This document shows positions 54,468 to 64,000 of a DNA stretch of 64,000 nucleotides, piece by piece. This DNA is from Cerrena zonata. Lineage: Eukaryota; Basidiomycota; Agaricomycetes; Polyporales; Cerrenaceae. A program made the translations under genes and the position numbers. The stretch covers positions 1 to 64,000 of the forward strand of contig JASBNA010000028.1 of NCBI GenBank assembly GCA_038087015.1, written 5' to 3'. Numbering within the stretch: the stretch's first letter is position 1; each line of letters begins with the position of its first letter. Below the pieces are notes generated by a model. That model was not told the origin of the DNA, searched no databases, and worked only from the letters and a program-made list of their open reading frames with translations.

Positions 54468-55253
54468 TTAATCTCTAGTTAAGGGAATGACATGAGGAAT
54501 AAAGTAACTGTTGGATCTGTTGGCGACCCCGGCGTACGCGTTGTAGAACCCCCAGAAGGCGGCAATGATGCCAATGACCCCACCGGCACGGGTCACACCA
54601 ACGTTGCCGCTGAACTCGCCGGCAGCCAACAAGATAAAGGTCAAATCAAGAAAGAAAAACAAGCAGAAAAAGGCCACCGTCGACTTCAAAGTCACCAAAA
54701 CCAACAAAAAGGTGAAGATGGCCCAGCCCATCAAGAAAAACCCAATGGCATTGGCCAACATGGTGGGGTCCTCATAAGCAGCACTGACCCCAAAGGCCTT
54801 GATGGTAATACAACTATAACTCAACCAAAAACTACCATAACTAACCAAAGCCGTACCGGCAAAACAGTTACCAACAACCAACTCCCAAACCCCCGACAAA
54901 AACTGCACCGCACCCCCGTAAAAACACGTCAAACCAAGCACCACCGCGGGCACTTTAACCCCCATTGCCTGGGCGTTGTACAACGATAATGTAAAAGTAG
55001 TCAAGGAAAATGCACACAAGCCAAAAGCAGCAGGATTGGCCATTTCATGACTGGGTGGTGGTGATAACCCCGGGTTAAGCGTACCACCAAACGCTCTCAT
55101 CAACTCATGACGGTTGAATTTCTGATTCCCAATGTGAATGAATTCATCGCCGTCCCCAGTAGTCTTGATCTTGGAAACCGGCTGTTGTGTGTTGTCGTTA
55201 GAGTAAAACTCGCTGATTTCTTTCAGCTGATGTGAACTGGATGAGGATGTCAT
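54468..55253 (-). CDS. Acetate/ammonium transporter of the ATO (GPR1/FUN34/YaaH) family
   Basis: 261 residues, unbroken, with a polar N-terminus and six membrane spans. The signature NPAAFGLCAFSLTTFTLSLYN closely matches the family NPAPLGL motif, and FYGGAVQFLSGVWELVVGNCFAGTALVSYGSFWLSYSC follows. ATO proteins export ammonium or import acetate; CTG-clade yeasts have many copies, so the orthologue is not named. The coding sequence is GC-richer than its neighbours. Preceded by a tandem-repeat-containing promoter. Confidence 0.9.
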   Translation of the reverse strand: MTSSSSSHQLKEISEFYSNDNTQQPVSKIKTTGDGDEFIHIGNQKFNRHELMRAFGGTLNPGLSPPPSHEMANPAAFGLCAFSLTTFTLSLYNAQAMGVKVPAVVLGLTCFYGGAVQFLSGVWELVVGNCFAGTALVSYGSFWLSYSCITIKAFGVSAAYEDPTMLANAIGFFLMGWAIFTFLLVLVTLKSTVAFFCLFFFLDLTFILLAAGEFSGNVGVTRAGGVIGIIAAFWGFYNAYAGVANRSNSYFIPHVIPLTRD

Positions 55254-55681
55254 GATGATGGCTTACACCAAAACAGCAAAAGCTTCCTGGCGGATGGCAA
55301 GAGATATTTATTTCAATGGGCCCGTCGGATTTATGACCAGACCAGGAAAAAAAAAACCCATCACCGTTAGAGGGAAGTGAGCTGACATTCCCCACAAAAC
55401 GCTCGCAGGTGGTGTACGTGTAGAAATTGTTGAGCTCACCCGCACTGTCAAACTCGTATATCTCAAGGCCACCAGGATCTGTGGGGAACGGCCAGGACGC
55501 CGGAGTGAACACTGGCAGCAACTCCGACCGGTCCCAAGTCCGAGTCCTTCGGGGTTACGCCCGCCCCACCAGGACCAAGGGAACCACCACATACCCTCTG
55601 TACTAACTACTTGAGCTACTGTTTGTACAGTGATAACTGTTTGTACTATGTAACTGTTTGTATATTGGTAACTGTTATCTA
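55254..55681 (-). promoter_or_regulatory. ATO gene promoter region
   Basis: About 430 bases up to the YPK9 stop. The ATO-proximal part is GC-rich. A 17-18 bp tandem array is at its far end. Short open frames on the minus strand here look like chance. No specific site is recognised. Confidence 0.35.
55618..55677. repeat. 17-18 bp imperfect tandem array
   Basis: ACTGTTTGTA plus a variable 7-8 bp tail is repeated three times (from 55618, 55636 and 55653) and partly a fourth time. It lies immediately downstream of YPK9 and far upstream of the ATO gene. Confidence 0.65.
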
Positions 55682-58600
55682 CTATACAACTTCTAGTTTT
55701 TCAAAGTCAATGAGTAGGTTTTTGAATCGCTTTTTGCTTTGTCTCCGTCTATGGAGTAGCGATTTGTAGTACGAAGCAATTTGCGTGAACCAGGATTCTT
55801 CTCCCTTGATCATAACCACCAAGTTGATGAGGGATAACACAATAATCGTAGAGTACACTGTGCTGCTCATGTTGGTTAATTGCATAAAATCCCCCAACCA
55901 CAGGTTCTCGTCGATTTTGAATAATAGACTGGAGATTAGGGTAGTGACGATTAAGTTTAGCAAGAAAGGCCAGTTCTCATAAATCGGTTGTCTGTATGGA
56001 GGACCCCGACTAAGCACAATGGCGATTAAAATGTATTGGAAATTGGTATAGAGAAACAACACGGTGTTATCGCTGGATTTGACGTCGTCGTCACCGGCCG
56101 GAATCGGTTTGATATACCATTGTTGTAATTGCACTAATTTCCATATAATGATTTGGAAAATTAGAATAACAATGATTTGTAGTACCAACGGGATAAGTAT
56201 TTTAGCACTCACCAAATTGGCACTGGGTCTCTTAATGATGATCTTATTGAATGGCTTCAGCCAGGACATGAAGATTGCCAACGGTAAAATTAAAAATAAA
56301 TCAATGTACAAAAATTGGAAATCTCCTAAATTGGTTCCTCTCTTGTATAATATACTAACCGTGATGAATTGAATCGCCAGGTATAAGGACATGTATTTGA
56401 AACACGAGAAACTCGTTACTAAACTTGATCTTCCTTCTTTGATGATATCAAGAATGCATTTGATTTCAAAAATTCGACTGGTGAAGGGTGCCGCCACCGA
56501 CGCTTCGGCTTCACTAAGCGATACCCCTACGTCAGCAGCCTTTAATGCTCCGCAATCGTTAGCTCCGTCTCCCACAAATCCCACAGTGTAATCGATTTTC
56601 TGTAATTGTTCTACCAATTCGTGTTTTTCGTCCGGTGACATTCTGGCGAAAATATCACATTTCATAAGGATTTTCTCCTTCAACGATTCAAATCGGCCAT
56701 CCTGTTGAATTAAATCAATTAAAATGTACTTGAAAATATCCCCGGTGATGGCAATCCGATACTCCTTCACTTCCTCTCGAATATTATCAAAATATGGCTT
56801 CAACGTATATGAATCCAACTTGAGCTGATTATCCTGGTACCCTTCCCAAACTAAATTGGTATCGTTATCCTCGGGATCGTATCTTGGTACATATATATCA
56901 ATATCCTTACTGATGATCCCACTCTCAATCCCAACACTAATCGCAGTAAGTACATTATCCCCAGTACACATGATTGTTCGGATCTGGGCCTGGTTTAATT
57001 CTTCAAGGGTTGGTTTGGTGGATTCCTTTAATTTATTTTCAAATATTATAAATCCATTGAATTGTAATTCTTTTTCCATCTGGTCTCGACTTCCGTCGTC
57101 TTCTTCAAGTTCTTTGGACCCTAATGCAATAACCCTGTAACCTCGTTTGGTATACTCATGTAATACTTCTTCGTAATCAAGTGGGATCGTTTCCGGTCGG
57201 CAGATATCAATCATAACCTCCGGTGCTCCCTTGGTGAAAATGTTCTTGGTTCCGTCTGCTTTTTCAACCATGACTGACATTCTTCTTAATGACGAAATAA
57301 ATTCATACTCTTTAATAATCTTAATTGCTTCGTTTAATACACCATCTCCAGGATAAACCTCAATGCCATCGTGATCTTCAAGTTTCCAATTCAGATACTC
57401 AAACATCTTAACGTCAAGCGGATCTCCCAATAACTCATCATCAATTAATCGAAGCGAATGACACACCGCCATCCCAATAACCAATTCTTCACTACTATTA
57501 AAAGTCTTCTCATTCCCATGAGTCAGTCCAAATCCAAAATTCATTAATTTACTAAACGATTCATCTCCTCGATGTCTTAGTTCCGATACTTCATTTTTCA
57601 ATTCTTCAAAGATTATTTGTTTTCTTCCGTGTGCATTCTTAGTAACATGAACCCCTAACACATCTAATCCATCTTCGGTAAGGGTCCCTGTTTTATCAAA
57701 GCAAATCACATCAAGCTTCCCCCCAATATTAACCCTGGTTGGTGCTATACAGAAAATTGAATGGAAGTTTTTCAATCGGTTGATGGCAAACGTAGTTCCT
57801 ATAGTCAAAGTTGCTGGTAATGCTGGTGGAACAACAATGGTGATGATATCTAATGCTCTCAACACCATAATGGATTTATCAATCCCCAATTGAATAAAAT
57901 TATAAGTAGAATATATAAAACCAATAAATGCAATAAATGTCATGAATCCAATATATTTAAATGAATCTTCATAAAATTTGAATCCAGTAGGTTTGGGGAA
58001 TAACATAGACCTAATTAATGAACCCTTGGTGGTATTAAACCCAATTTTTAGAACCATTGCTAAAACTGGCTCGTCAGTATTACTTTTACACTTGAGAATC
58101 TTCGTACCATTATACAAAAAAGACTTAGCAAGTACGGGATTTGTAAAATTTTCTTTCAAATATTTGACAGTCTCTTGGTTCGCTTGAACTTTAGTAACAG
58201 GTACACTTTCACCAGTTAACATAGACTCATTGATAATACACTCCCCATTAATTAAAAGACAATCACTGGGGATAACACTAAGCAGGGGATCGATTTCAAA
58301 TACATCTCCTGGAACCAACTCATTAGAATCAATTTGAGTCCAAAATTCATTACGCCAGGCTCTAATATCACATTTAAATTTGGAAATTTCTTGTAACCTT
58401 TTGATCGTCGATTTTGTTTCAACTAAGGTATTAATGATGGAAATTAATGAAATGATAAAGATACACAGAGCATAATAATAGTAGTCATCTGCTAACCAAA
58501 GAAAAATTGAAAAAATTTGGAAAATGTAAAATGGGTGTAAAACTTCATCCATCAATAATTGAGTAATTGATTTTTCTTCAATTTCAATATTGTTTTCACC

Positions 58601-59917
58601 AAATATTCCTCGTCTTTGATCTTGCATCGATTGAGTTACCCCGTTTTTCAAATGACGGATATTCAACCAATCCAAATCATACCATGTAGAATTGGTACGG
58701 AATATGTCCTCCACAGGGTTATAAAAAAATTTGATGTATCTATAGTTAAATGATCTAATGACCGGAATAACAGGATTATTTTCCTTTGTTTGTTTGTTAT
58801 GTAGTAAATCGCTGAGTCTATTTTCCATTTGGCTTTCGTTATCAACATCATTAATATCATCATCACTAATTTCGGTAATGGGTAAGATATTCGAAAGACG
58901 TTCTCCATATCTTTGTTTCCGGATTTGCACAATAGATAATTCACCAAATTCATTTTCAATAACACACCAATCACATTTTCCTAAACTACTCTTGGCCCCC
59001 ATTAAATTTATACGATAACGAGGGAACCAACGTAATACTAAATACCCAAGTCCAAAAGTGAAAATACACAAGCAGTAATATAAGAACAGCTTTCGAAAAG
59101 AATTTTTATACCCAGCTATACCAATCACCAAATCTTCTTCTGCTAAATAATACCTTTGATATTCCAGCACAGCTGGAAACTCCAGTATATCTTCGTCATC
59201 CTTAATGTTACTGGAAAAGCTTTGCCGACTTGACTCGTTATCACTTTTGGAAGAAGTACTTGATCCACGACGAGGACGGAAAACATCGTCAATGTTAGTA
59301 TTTATTGAGCCATATCCACTCTCACTGTCATCGTGTTCTTGACTTCTATCGTTGGTTCTTGGGCTAGCGCTTTCTTCTTCAATTATCCCAATATCATGCT
59401 TTGGTGAGATCCCCTTTAGTTTATTACTACCAGGTGTACTTTGAACATACTCTTCCGAATCATATTTATCAAGACTGTAATCCCAATCAGTGTTGTAATC
59501 AACGGGATCTTCAGGATTTTCCAAAGTAGATCCGCCTGGTGCCATTTCAATTTCATCAGGTGAAAAAAATTTGAAATTAACTTGAGTATCTACAGATCTT
59601 CCTGTGGCATTGGACTTGATCGAATATAACTCATTTTCATTATTTTCATAGGAAGTAGAAGGTACTATCAATGGGGAAGTTTCTCTGGAAACGTTACTGT
59701 CACGACGATAGCTGCTGAAATGATGTGGGTAATGTAAAGAGCTGATCGAGGAAGGAATTACCTCCGAGGCAGCACCAGCATACATCTCATGATTATTCTC
59801 ATCATTATAGGAAGAGTCAACCGAAGAAATAGACCCTCGACGACTGAGTCGGTCAACAGAAGAAGACCTTCTGCTCATACTAGTCCTGGCACTTCTCGAT
59901 TTTGACGTTCCAACCAT
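55682..59917 (-). CDS. YPK9: P5B-type ATPase Ypk9 (ATP13A2/PARK9 homologue)
   Basis: 1411 residues, the longest intact frame in the window (yeast 1472). Features: a long Ser-rich cytosolic N-terminus (~260 residues), the LTGESVP actuator motif (TGE at 568-570), the P5B-specific PPALP motif (697-701), phosphorylation Asp741 in DKTGTLTEDG, and GDGANDCGALKAADVG with Asp1117. C-terminal membrane spans follow. The family resides in the vacuolar membrane and confers metal (Mn) and polyamine handling. Divergent from TAF7. Confidence 0.96.
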   Translation of the reverse strand: MVGTSKSRSARTSMSRRSSSVDRLSRRGSISSVDSSYNDENNHEMYAGAASEVIPSSISSLHYPHHFSSYRRDSNVSRETSPLIVPSTSYENNENELYSIKSNATGRSVDTQVNFKFFSPDEIEMAPGGSTLENPEDPVDYNTDWDYSLDKYDSEEYVQSTPGSNKLKGISPKHDIGIIEEESASPRTNDRSQEHDDSESGYGSINTNIDDVFRPRRGSSTSSKSDNESSRQSFSSNIKDDEDILEFPAVLEYQRYYLAEEDLVIGIAGYKNSFRKLFLYYCLCIFTFGLGYLVLRWFPRYRINLMGAKSSLGKCDWCVIENEFGELSIVQIRKQRYGERLSNILPITEISDDDINDVDNESQMENRLSDLLHNKQTKENNPVIPVIRSFNYRYIKFFYNPVEDIFRTNSTWYDLDWLNIRHLKNGVTQSMQDQRRGIFGENNIEIEEKSITQLLMDEVLHPFYIFQIFSIFLWLADDYYYYALCIFIISLISIINTLVETKSTIKRLQEISKFKCDIRAWRNEFWTQIDSNELVPGDVFEIDPLLSVIPSDCLLINGECIINESMLTGESVPVTKVQANQETVKYLKENFTNPVLAKSFLYNGTKILKCKSNTDEPVLAMVLKIGFNTTKGSLIRSMLFPKPTGFKFYEDSFKYIGFMTFIAFIGFIYSTYNFIQLGIDKSIMVLRALDIITIVVPPALPATLTIGTTFAINRLKNFHSIFCIAPTRVNIGGKLDVICFDKTGTLTEDGLDVLGVHVTKNAHGRKQIIFEELKNEVSELRHRGDESFSKLMNFGFGLTHGNEKTFNSSEELVIGMAVCHSLRLIDDELLGDPLDVKMFEYLNWKLEDHDGIEVYPGDGVLNEAIKIIKEYEFISSLRRMSVMVEKADGTKNIFTKGAPEVMIDICRPETIPLDYEEVLHEYTKRGYRVIALGSKELEEDDGSRDQMEKELQFNGFIIFENKLKESTKPTLEELNQAQIRTIMCTGDNVLTAISVGIESGIISKDIDIYVPRYDPEDNDTNLVWEGYQDNQLKLDSYTLKPYFDNIREEVKEYRIAITGDIFKYILIDLIQQDGRFESLKEKILMKCDIFARMSPDEKHELVEQLQKIDYTVGFVGDGANDCGALKAADVGVSLSEAEASVAAPFTSRIFEIKCILDIIKEGRSSLVTSFSCFKYMSLYLAIQFITVSILYKRGTNLGDFQFLYIDLFLILPLAIFMSWLKPFNKIIIKRPSANLVSAKILIPLVLQIIVILIFQIIIWKLVQLQQWYIKPIPAGDDDVKSSDNTVLFLYTNFQYILIAIVLSRGPPYRQPIYENWPFLLNLIVTTLISSLLFKIDENLWLGDFMQLTNMSSTVYSTIIVLSLINLVVMIKGEESWFTQIASYYKSLLHRRRQSKKRFKNLLIDFEKLEVV

Positions 59918-60191
59918 TGCTTTTTTTTTCGATTTTTGAGCACTCTTCTAGCAAGAAAAGATTTCTAATAGCTGGACAAACTTTTCAGAAGGCTGATTAT
60001 CTAATTGTAAAGATTCCGGTGTCTTGCAAAGAGTAGCAAAATAATTCTTCTTATCTCTGCTCTGCAATTTTTTTTTTCAGCGACTTCTCAACCCATACAC
60101 CTTAAATACTTTTGTTTTGTTTCTCGCAAAGACTTATGAAAATACTACCAAGTGATCAGAATCTGACTAAAGACAAGGTTATAGGACAGAG

Positions 60192-61861
60192 ATGGCATTG
60201 AAGTTGAAACTCAAGGTGCCGTCTTCCAATGATAATGGGAGCAATGGAGGTGGCAGTTCCAGTACGAGAACTCCATCCACCGGAGCACCCAATAATAATA
60301 GCTCGAGTGGTGCATCTAGTCCTTCGTTACCAAAATTAAAATTATCAATGAAAGCACCAAAGAGCAATAAGAGTGGAGGAGGAATAGTCAAAAAGGAGCC
60401 ACTGGTGGAAAAGGAAAGACACAAGAAACTCAAAATCAGTTTAGGTGGGAAGCACTCCCACTCACAGGAGAAAGCCAAGCCGACTACAGCAGCACCAGCA
60501 TCGTCATCATCGTCATCAACATCCAAGCTAGGTAAAGTGACGAATATTCGAGTCAAACCAACCAGGATACCGGGGAAGGATACGATGCCGAAGCTCCAGA
60601 TTTGGAAGATGATCCATTAGTGGAGGAAGGGATCGTGATACGGTTTCTTAACGATATAAATCTTGAAGCAGTTCAAAGTGCTGTTGATACCGGGAATTTA
60701 TCTAATATTTTTATTAAATGGCTTACAAAGGAGAAAGCGGTGGTCCATGTTAACCAGACATTATATTCTGCCAGATTGATTGATTTACCAACGCTTACAG
60801 AGCTTTACAAGACCGTTGATAAGAAAAATATATACAAGACAATTGATATTTGTCAAATATTACTAGTACTCCATCCTATTAATCCGGAGGATTTCAACAT
60901 TGAAAGAGATTTCGAAATAGTTTCTGACGAGACCTATGTTCATCCATTATATAAAATGTCACCTAATCAAGAGATCAAGCCAACCCGTATAATACATAAG
61001 GATGGGTTATCGTATCCATATGAGGGAGTTCATCGAAGATTCAGGCCTCGGAAAGTTAGTCATCGGGTCATGGATGACATTGATACAAGAGTAGCTGAGC
61101 TCATTAAAAGAGACAACAAATCTGACGAAACTCATTATGAATTAGTTGATTTGAATAAAGTTAATAGATATCGTACAGGAACATCCAGCACGGCATCATC
61201 TTCTGTTAGTACACCATTACCAAACAATGAATCTACCACTATTAAGAGAGAAGGTGGAGAAGGTCAACAAGAAGAAGGACAGCAACTTCAAAATGACGTT
61301 GATTTATTGGAGAATGCTTTACAACAAGAATTAGAAGCATTGGAAGATGATGAATCAGACGAAGAAGATGCGACTAAAGCACATGAAAATGAAGAGGAAA
61401 ATGAAGATGAAGATGAAGATATGAATGAACTTTTTGAAGGGACTGGCGAACAACCAGAACAACAAGAAGAAGACGACGACGAAGAGGATGAAGAAGAAGA
61501 GGAAGAAGACGATGACGATGACGAAGACGAAAATGTTAAACAAGAAAAGAGCAAAGCCAAAAAATTAGAAGAAGATATAGTGGATCTCGAACAAGTCTTA
61601 AAATCTCAAAAGGAAAAATACGGTAACAATCCAAATAAAATGATTCAAATGAAGTACCAATCTAACATGGGTACCCTCAGGGGCCAGCTTGAGATTAAGA
61701 AGAGAGAATTGGCCAAGATCCGAGACGAACAGCAAAAATTACAAGAGAAACTGGCCCCTAATCATGCAATTGATCCAAATCAAAGAGAAGAACAAGAAGA
61801 GGATAATAATAATGAAGATGATGACGACGACGAAGGGGAAGACCTAGACGGGTTATTCTAA
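60192..61861 (+). CDS. TAF7: TFIID subunit Taf7, one frame break
   Basis: The first frame has a basic, Ser/Gly-rich start with LPKLKLSMK repeats and reaches IRVKPTRIPG. One base back it resumes as EGYDAEAPDLEDDPLVEEG, and then IVIRFLNDINLEAVQSAV and VNQTLYSARLIDLPTLTELYK, the conserved TAFII55/TAF7 domain that begins with 'E-x-Q-x-I-LR'-like sequence and covers Taf1's catalytic region. The C-terminal half is extremely acidic (Glu/Asp runs at about 61430-61540), as in yeast Taf7. The break is -1 near 60571-60578 in a GGGG run (one G missing). About 556 residues. Confidence 0.92.
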
Positions 61862-62277
61862 TACATAATAATAAATATCTTTATTAGTATATTTTATCCT
61901 TTGTATATTATTTCCTCCATGGAGCGTCCGAAGGACTCGAACTGAAGGCCAAAACTGCAAAATTTTCATTTATTGTATGTAGTCGTGCTTATGTGCAGTT
62001 GTGATGGAGTCAATTTTTTTTTTCCTCTTCTCATAAAGAAAGAGTTCGCTGAGTGTTTCTGATGGACTCTGATTTAGTAGATGATAATTAAGTCATTTTT
62101 GGATGGGATTACCAACCCACACTAATCTATATTGAATCTTATATCTGCAGCATCTAGGTATTGCTTCCAGCGTATTGTCTTTTCACCTGGTCTATATAAA
62201 GAAAAGCTAGATTAACTTGCTTTTTTCTTTTTACTTTAATTTTTTTAATTTTTAATTTTTTTTTTTTTCAAAAAACC
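61862..62277 (+). promoter_or_regulatory. TAF7 3' region and PRS3 promoter
   Basis: About 415 bases. TCTATATAAAG (62189-62199) is a TATA box about 80 bases before the PRS3 ATG, followed by a T-rich leader (62220-62270). A T-arm-like word near 61930-61945 was examined and rejected as a tRNA. Confidence 0.45.
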
Positions 62278-63240
62278 ATGTCTACTAATTCGATTAAGTT
62301 ATTGGCTAGTGACGTTCACCGGGGTTTAGCTGAGTTGGTCGCTAAGAGATTGGGCTTGAAGTTGACTCCTTCTGAATTGAAAAGAGACTCTACTGGAGAA
62401 GTACAATTTTCTATTGGGGAATCGGTGAGAGACGAAGATATATTCATTATATGTCAAATTGGTTCAGGGGTTGTTAATGATCGTGTTATTGAATTACTTA
62501 TTATGATTAATGCTTGTAAGACTGCAAGTGCCCGTAGAATCACGGTCATTTTACCAAATTTTCCTTATGCAAGACAAGATAGAAAAGATAAATCCAGAGC
62601 ACCAATTACTGCCAAATTAATGGCTGATATGCTTACTACTTCAGGTTGTAATCACGTCATTACCATGGACTTACATGCTTCTCAAATTCAAGGTTTCTTT
62701 GATGTTCCAGTTGATAATTTATATGCCGAACCAAGCGTTGTTAGATATATTAAAGAAAAAATCAATTATAAAGAAGCCATCATCATTTCTCCAGATGCCG
62801 GTGGTGCTAAAAGAGCTGCTGGTTTGGCCGACAGACTAGACTTGAACTTTGCTTTGATCCATAAAGAAAGAGCTAGAGCAAATGAAGTTTCTAGAATGGT
62901 TTTGGTTGGGGACGTCACCGATAAAATCTGTGTTATTGTCGATGATATGGCTGACACTTGTGGTACCTTGGCTAAAGCTGCTGAAGTCCTTTTGGATAAC
63001 GGTGCCAAAGATGTCATTGCAATTGTAACCCATGGTATCTTATCTGGTAATGCTCTTAAAAATATTAACAACTCTAAGCTTAATCGTGTTGTTTGTACTA
63101 ACACCGTTCCTTTTGAAGAAAAATTGGATCTTTGCCCTAAATTAGATACCATCGATGTTTCTGCGGTCTTAGCTGAAGCTATAAGAAGACTTCATAATGG
63201 TGAAAGTATATCATATTTATTCAAAAATGCTCCTTTATGA
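62278..63240 (+). CDS. PRS3: Ribose-phosphate pyrophosphokinase subunit Prs3
   Basis: Makes PRPP from ribose-5-phosphate and ATP. 320 residues, unbroken, the same length as yeast Prs3 and nearly identical over long blocks ([78 protein letters not shown]). The PRPP-binding loop is [16 protein letters not shown]. The ending [13 protein letters not shown] is typical of Prs3. CTG codons are absent, as in other highly expressed genes here. Confidence 0.96.
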   Translation: MSTNSIKLLASDVHRGLAELVAKRLGLKLTPSELKRDSTGEVQFSIGESVRDEDIFIICQIGSGVVNDRVIELLIMINACKTASARRITVILPNFPYARQDRKDKSRAPITAKLMADMLTTSGCNHVITMDLHASQIQGFFDVPVDNLYAEPSVVRYIKEKINYKEAIIISPDAGGAKRAAGLADRLDLNFALIHKERARANEVSRMVLVGDVTDKICVIVDDMADTCGTLAKAAEVLLDNGAKDVIAIVTHGILSGNALKNINNSKLNRVVCTNTVPFEEKLDLCPKLDTIDVSAVLAEAIRRLHNGESISYLFKNAPL

Positions 63241-63487
63241 TGTACTACTATTAGCCCCCTTTCAATTTATCACTCCACCTTTTATTGAATATTTTCTATT
63301 TATTTCATTATTTACTATTTTTCTAACTTCCTTTTATATACATCAAAAACTACAGTATCACAAGCTTCTAATGTAATTTACTGACTCGCAATGAATTTTC
63401 CGGAGAAGCAAAAGAAAAAAAAAATGTGAATAAAAATTCAAATATCAAAGTCAACGGCTTTTTCTATTCCATTTTATAGAATATATA

Positions 63488-64000
63488 ATGTCTAACGTGT
63501 ATGTGTCCTGACCTCGTTAGTAATAAATAGCTAATACTAACTTACTCAGTCCAGCAAACATTAGAGCATGTCTTTTTGGTACGTTAACTCGATGAATGTA
63601 CAATACAATACTTTGATATTAACCTGAACCCCACAATGAAGACATGGATGGTACAATCCTAAACACTGAAGATATCTACACCGAAGCCTCATCGGAGCTT
63701 TTGGCCAAATATGGCAAAGGTCCCATGACTTGGGATGTCAAAATCAAGTTGCAAGGCCGTCCGGGTCCTGAAGCAACCAAAATCATGATTCAAGAATATG
63801 ATTTACCAATCACTCCACAAGAGTTTATTGCCGAATCCATTAAAGTCCAAGAGAATAAATGGGCCCGTACAAAGTTTTTACCGGGTGCTTTAGAGCTTTT
63901 GAAATATTTGAAAGAAAACGAAATTCCTATTGCATTGGGAACCAGTTCCAATAGTATCAATTACCAAAGAAAAACTCAACACTTGAAGGACGGATTCGAG
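63488..64000 (+). CDS. HAD-family phosphatase (YKL033W-A / pseudouridine-5'-phosphatase type), three exons, 3' end missing
   Basis: Exon 1 (63488-63498, 11 bases), exon 2 (63550-63578) and exon 3 (63642 to the window edge) join to MSNVPANIRACLFDMDGTIL. HAD motif I DMDGT is created at the second splice junction; then NTEDIYTEASSELLAKYGKG, the cap, and motif II in IPIALGTSSNS. This matches the HDHD1/GS1-like family, which includes pseudouridine-5'-phosphatases and S. cerevisiae YKL033W-A. The substrate is inferred only. The frame is open to the right edge at a codon boundary. Confidence 0.88.
63499..63549 (+). other. First intron of the HAD phosphatase gene
   Basis: 51 bases with GTATGT donor, TACTAAC branch site (63535-63541) and CAG acceptor. 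It interrupts codon 4 after an 11-base exon. Confidence 0.88.
63579..63641 (+). other. Second intron of the HAD phosphatase gene
   Basis: 63 bases with GTACGT donor, TATTAAC branch site (63617-63623) and AAG acceptor. Its removal creates the Asp codon that starts DMDGT, strong support for the splice. Confidence 0.85.

Noticed and set aside
55308..55592. Minus-strand frames upstream of the ATO gene
   Set aside because: Open only because the DNA is GC-rich here; no homology pattern, and two frames are open at once.
61288..61560. Ser-run and Phe/Ile-run frames antisense to TAF7
   Set aside because: These are shadows of the Glu/Asp codon runs of the Taf7 acidic tail.
61918..61950. tRNA-like word (GTTCGAGTCC on the minus strand)
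   Set aside because: The bases flanking the T-loop-like word do not pair and no acceptor, D or anticodon arms can be built.

Overview
This window is nuclear DNA from a budding yeast (Saccharomycotina), most likely of the CUG-Ser (CTG) clade. Genes are compact and mostly intronless. The few introns use yeast signals (GTATGT or GTACGT at the 5' end, TACTAAC, CACTAAC or TATTAAC branch sites). CTG codons are avoided in highly expressed genes. One in-frame CTG in UFD1 falls where orthologues carry Ser/Thr, and one in NCB2 where they carry a small residue. The gene set (PGA52/TOH1-type GPI wall protein, secreted GH76 enzymes, ATO transporter, GNT1, YPK9) fits Candida/Debaryomyces-type yeasts. The species cannot be named from this window.

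Layout. 1-3.5 kb: end of a flavin-reductase-like gene and a large membrane/coiled-coil protein. 4-12 kb: a cell-surface block with a GPI wall protein, two GH76 mannanase-family genes and a badly broken gene relic between them. 12-20 kb: enolase (ENO1), the Golgi GlcNAc transferase GNT1, a PRM5-like membrane protein, an IMO32/EAT1 hydrolase, NCB2, YOS1 and BUB2. 20-36 kb: MUD2, LHS1, HPT1, UFD1, an importin-7/8-type karyopherin, RRP7, ABZ2, SER2 and a PDR16/17 Sec14-like protein. 36-48 kb: TDA2, a possible kinetochore coiled-coil protein, RRN7, RPS24, YJU2, a tubby-like protein and SEC6. 48-64 kb: PBP1, a DENN/LCHN protein, an LYR-motif protein, VTC1, an ATO transporter, YPK9, TAF7, PRS3 and the start of a two-intron HAD phosphatase gene. 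This is a housekeeping region with no operons, transposons, CRISPR arrays or convincing tRNA genes.

The most striking property is that about twenty single-base frame breaks (both directions) interrupt 16 of the roughly 40 genes, including orthologues of essential yeast genes (SEC6, UFD1, RRP7, YJU2, TAF7). RRN7 carries an in-frame TAA and VTC1 an apparent 11-bp loss. In nearly every case the continuation is present immediately in another frame. Breaks go both ways, share no motif, often lie in short homopolymers and are rarely nonsense changes, so uncorrected assembly indels are the likeliest cause. Programmed frameshifting or a decaying homeologous chromosome are less likely alternatives. 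Genes are annotated across these breaks and each break is stated.

Other points of interest: a CACGTG box near a CCGTA(C/A)A element in four promoter regions; a small GC-rich patch with an orphan reading frame between LHS1 and HPT1; several short perfect tandem repeats beside genes; and a 1.7-kb gene-free region upstream of the first GH76 gene. Identifications rest on remembered family sequences and motifs; no searches were run.
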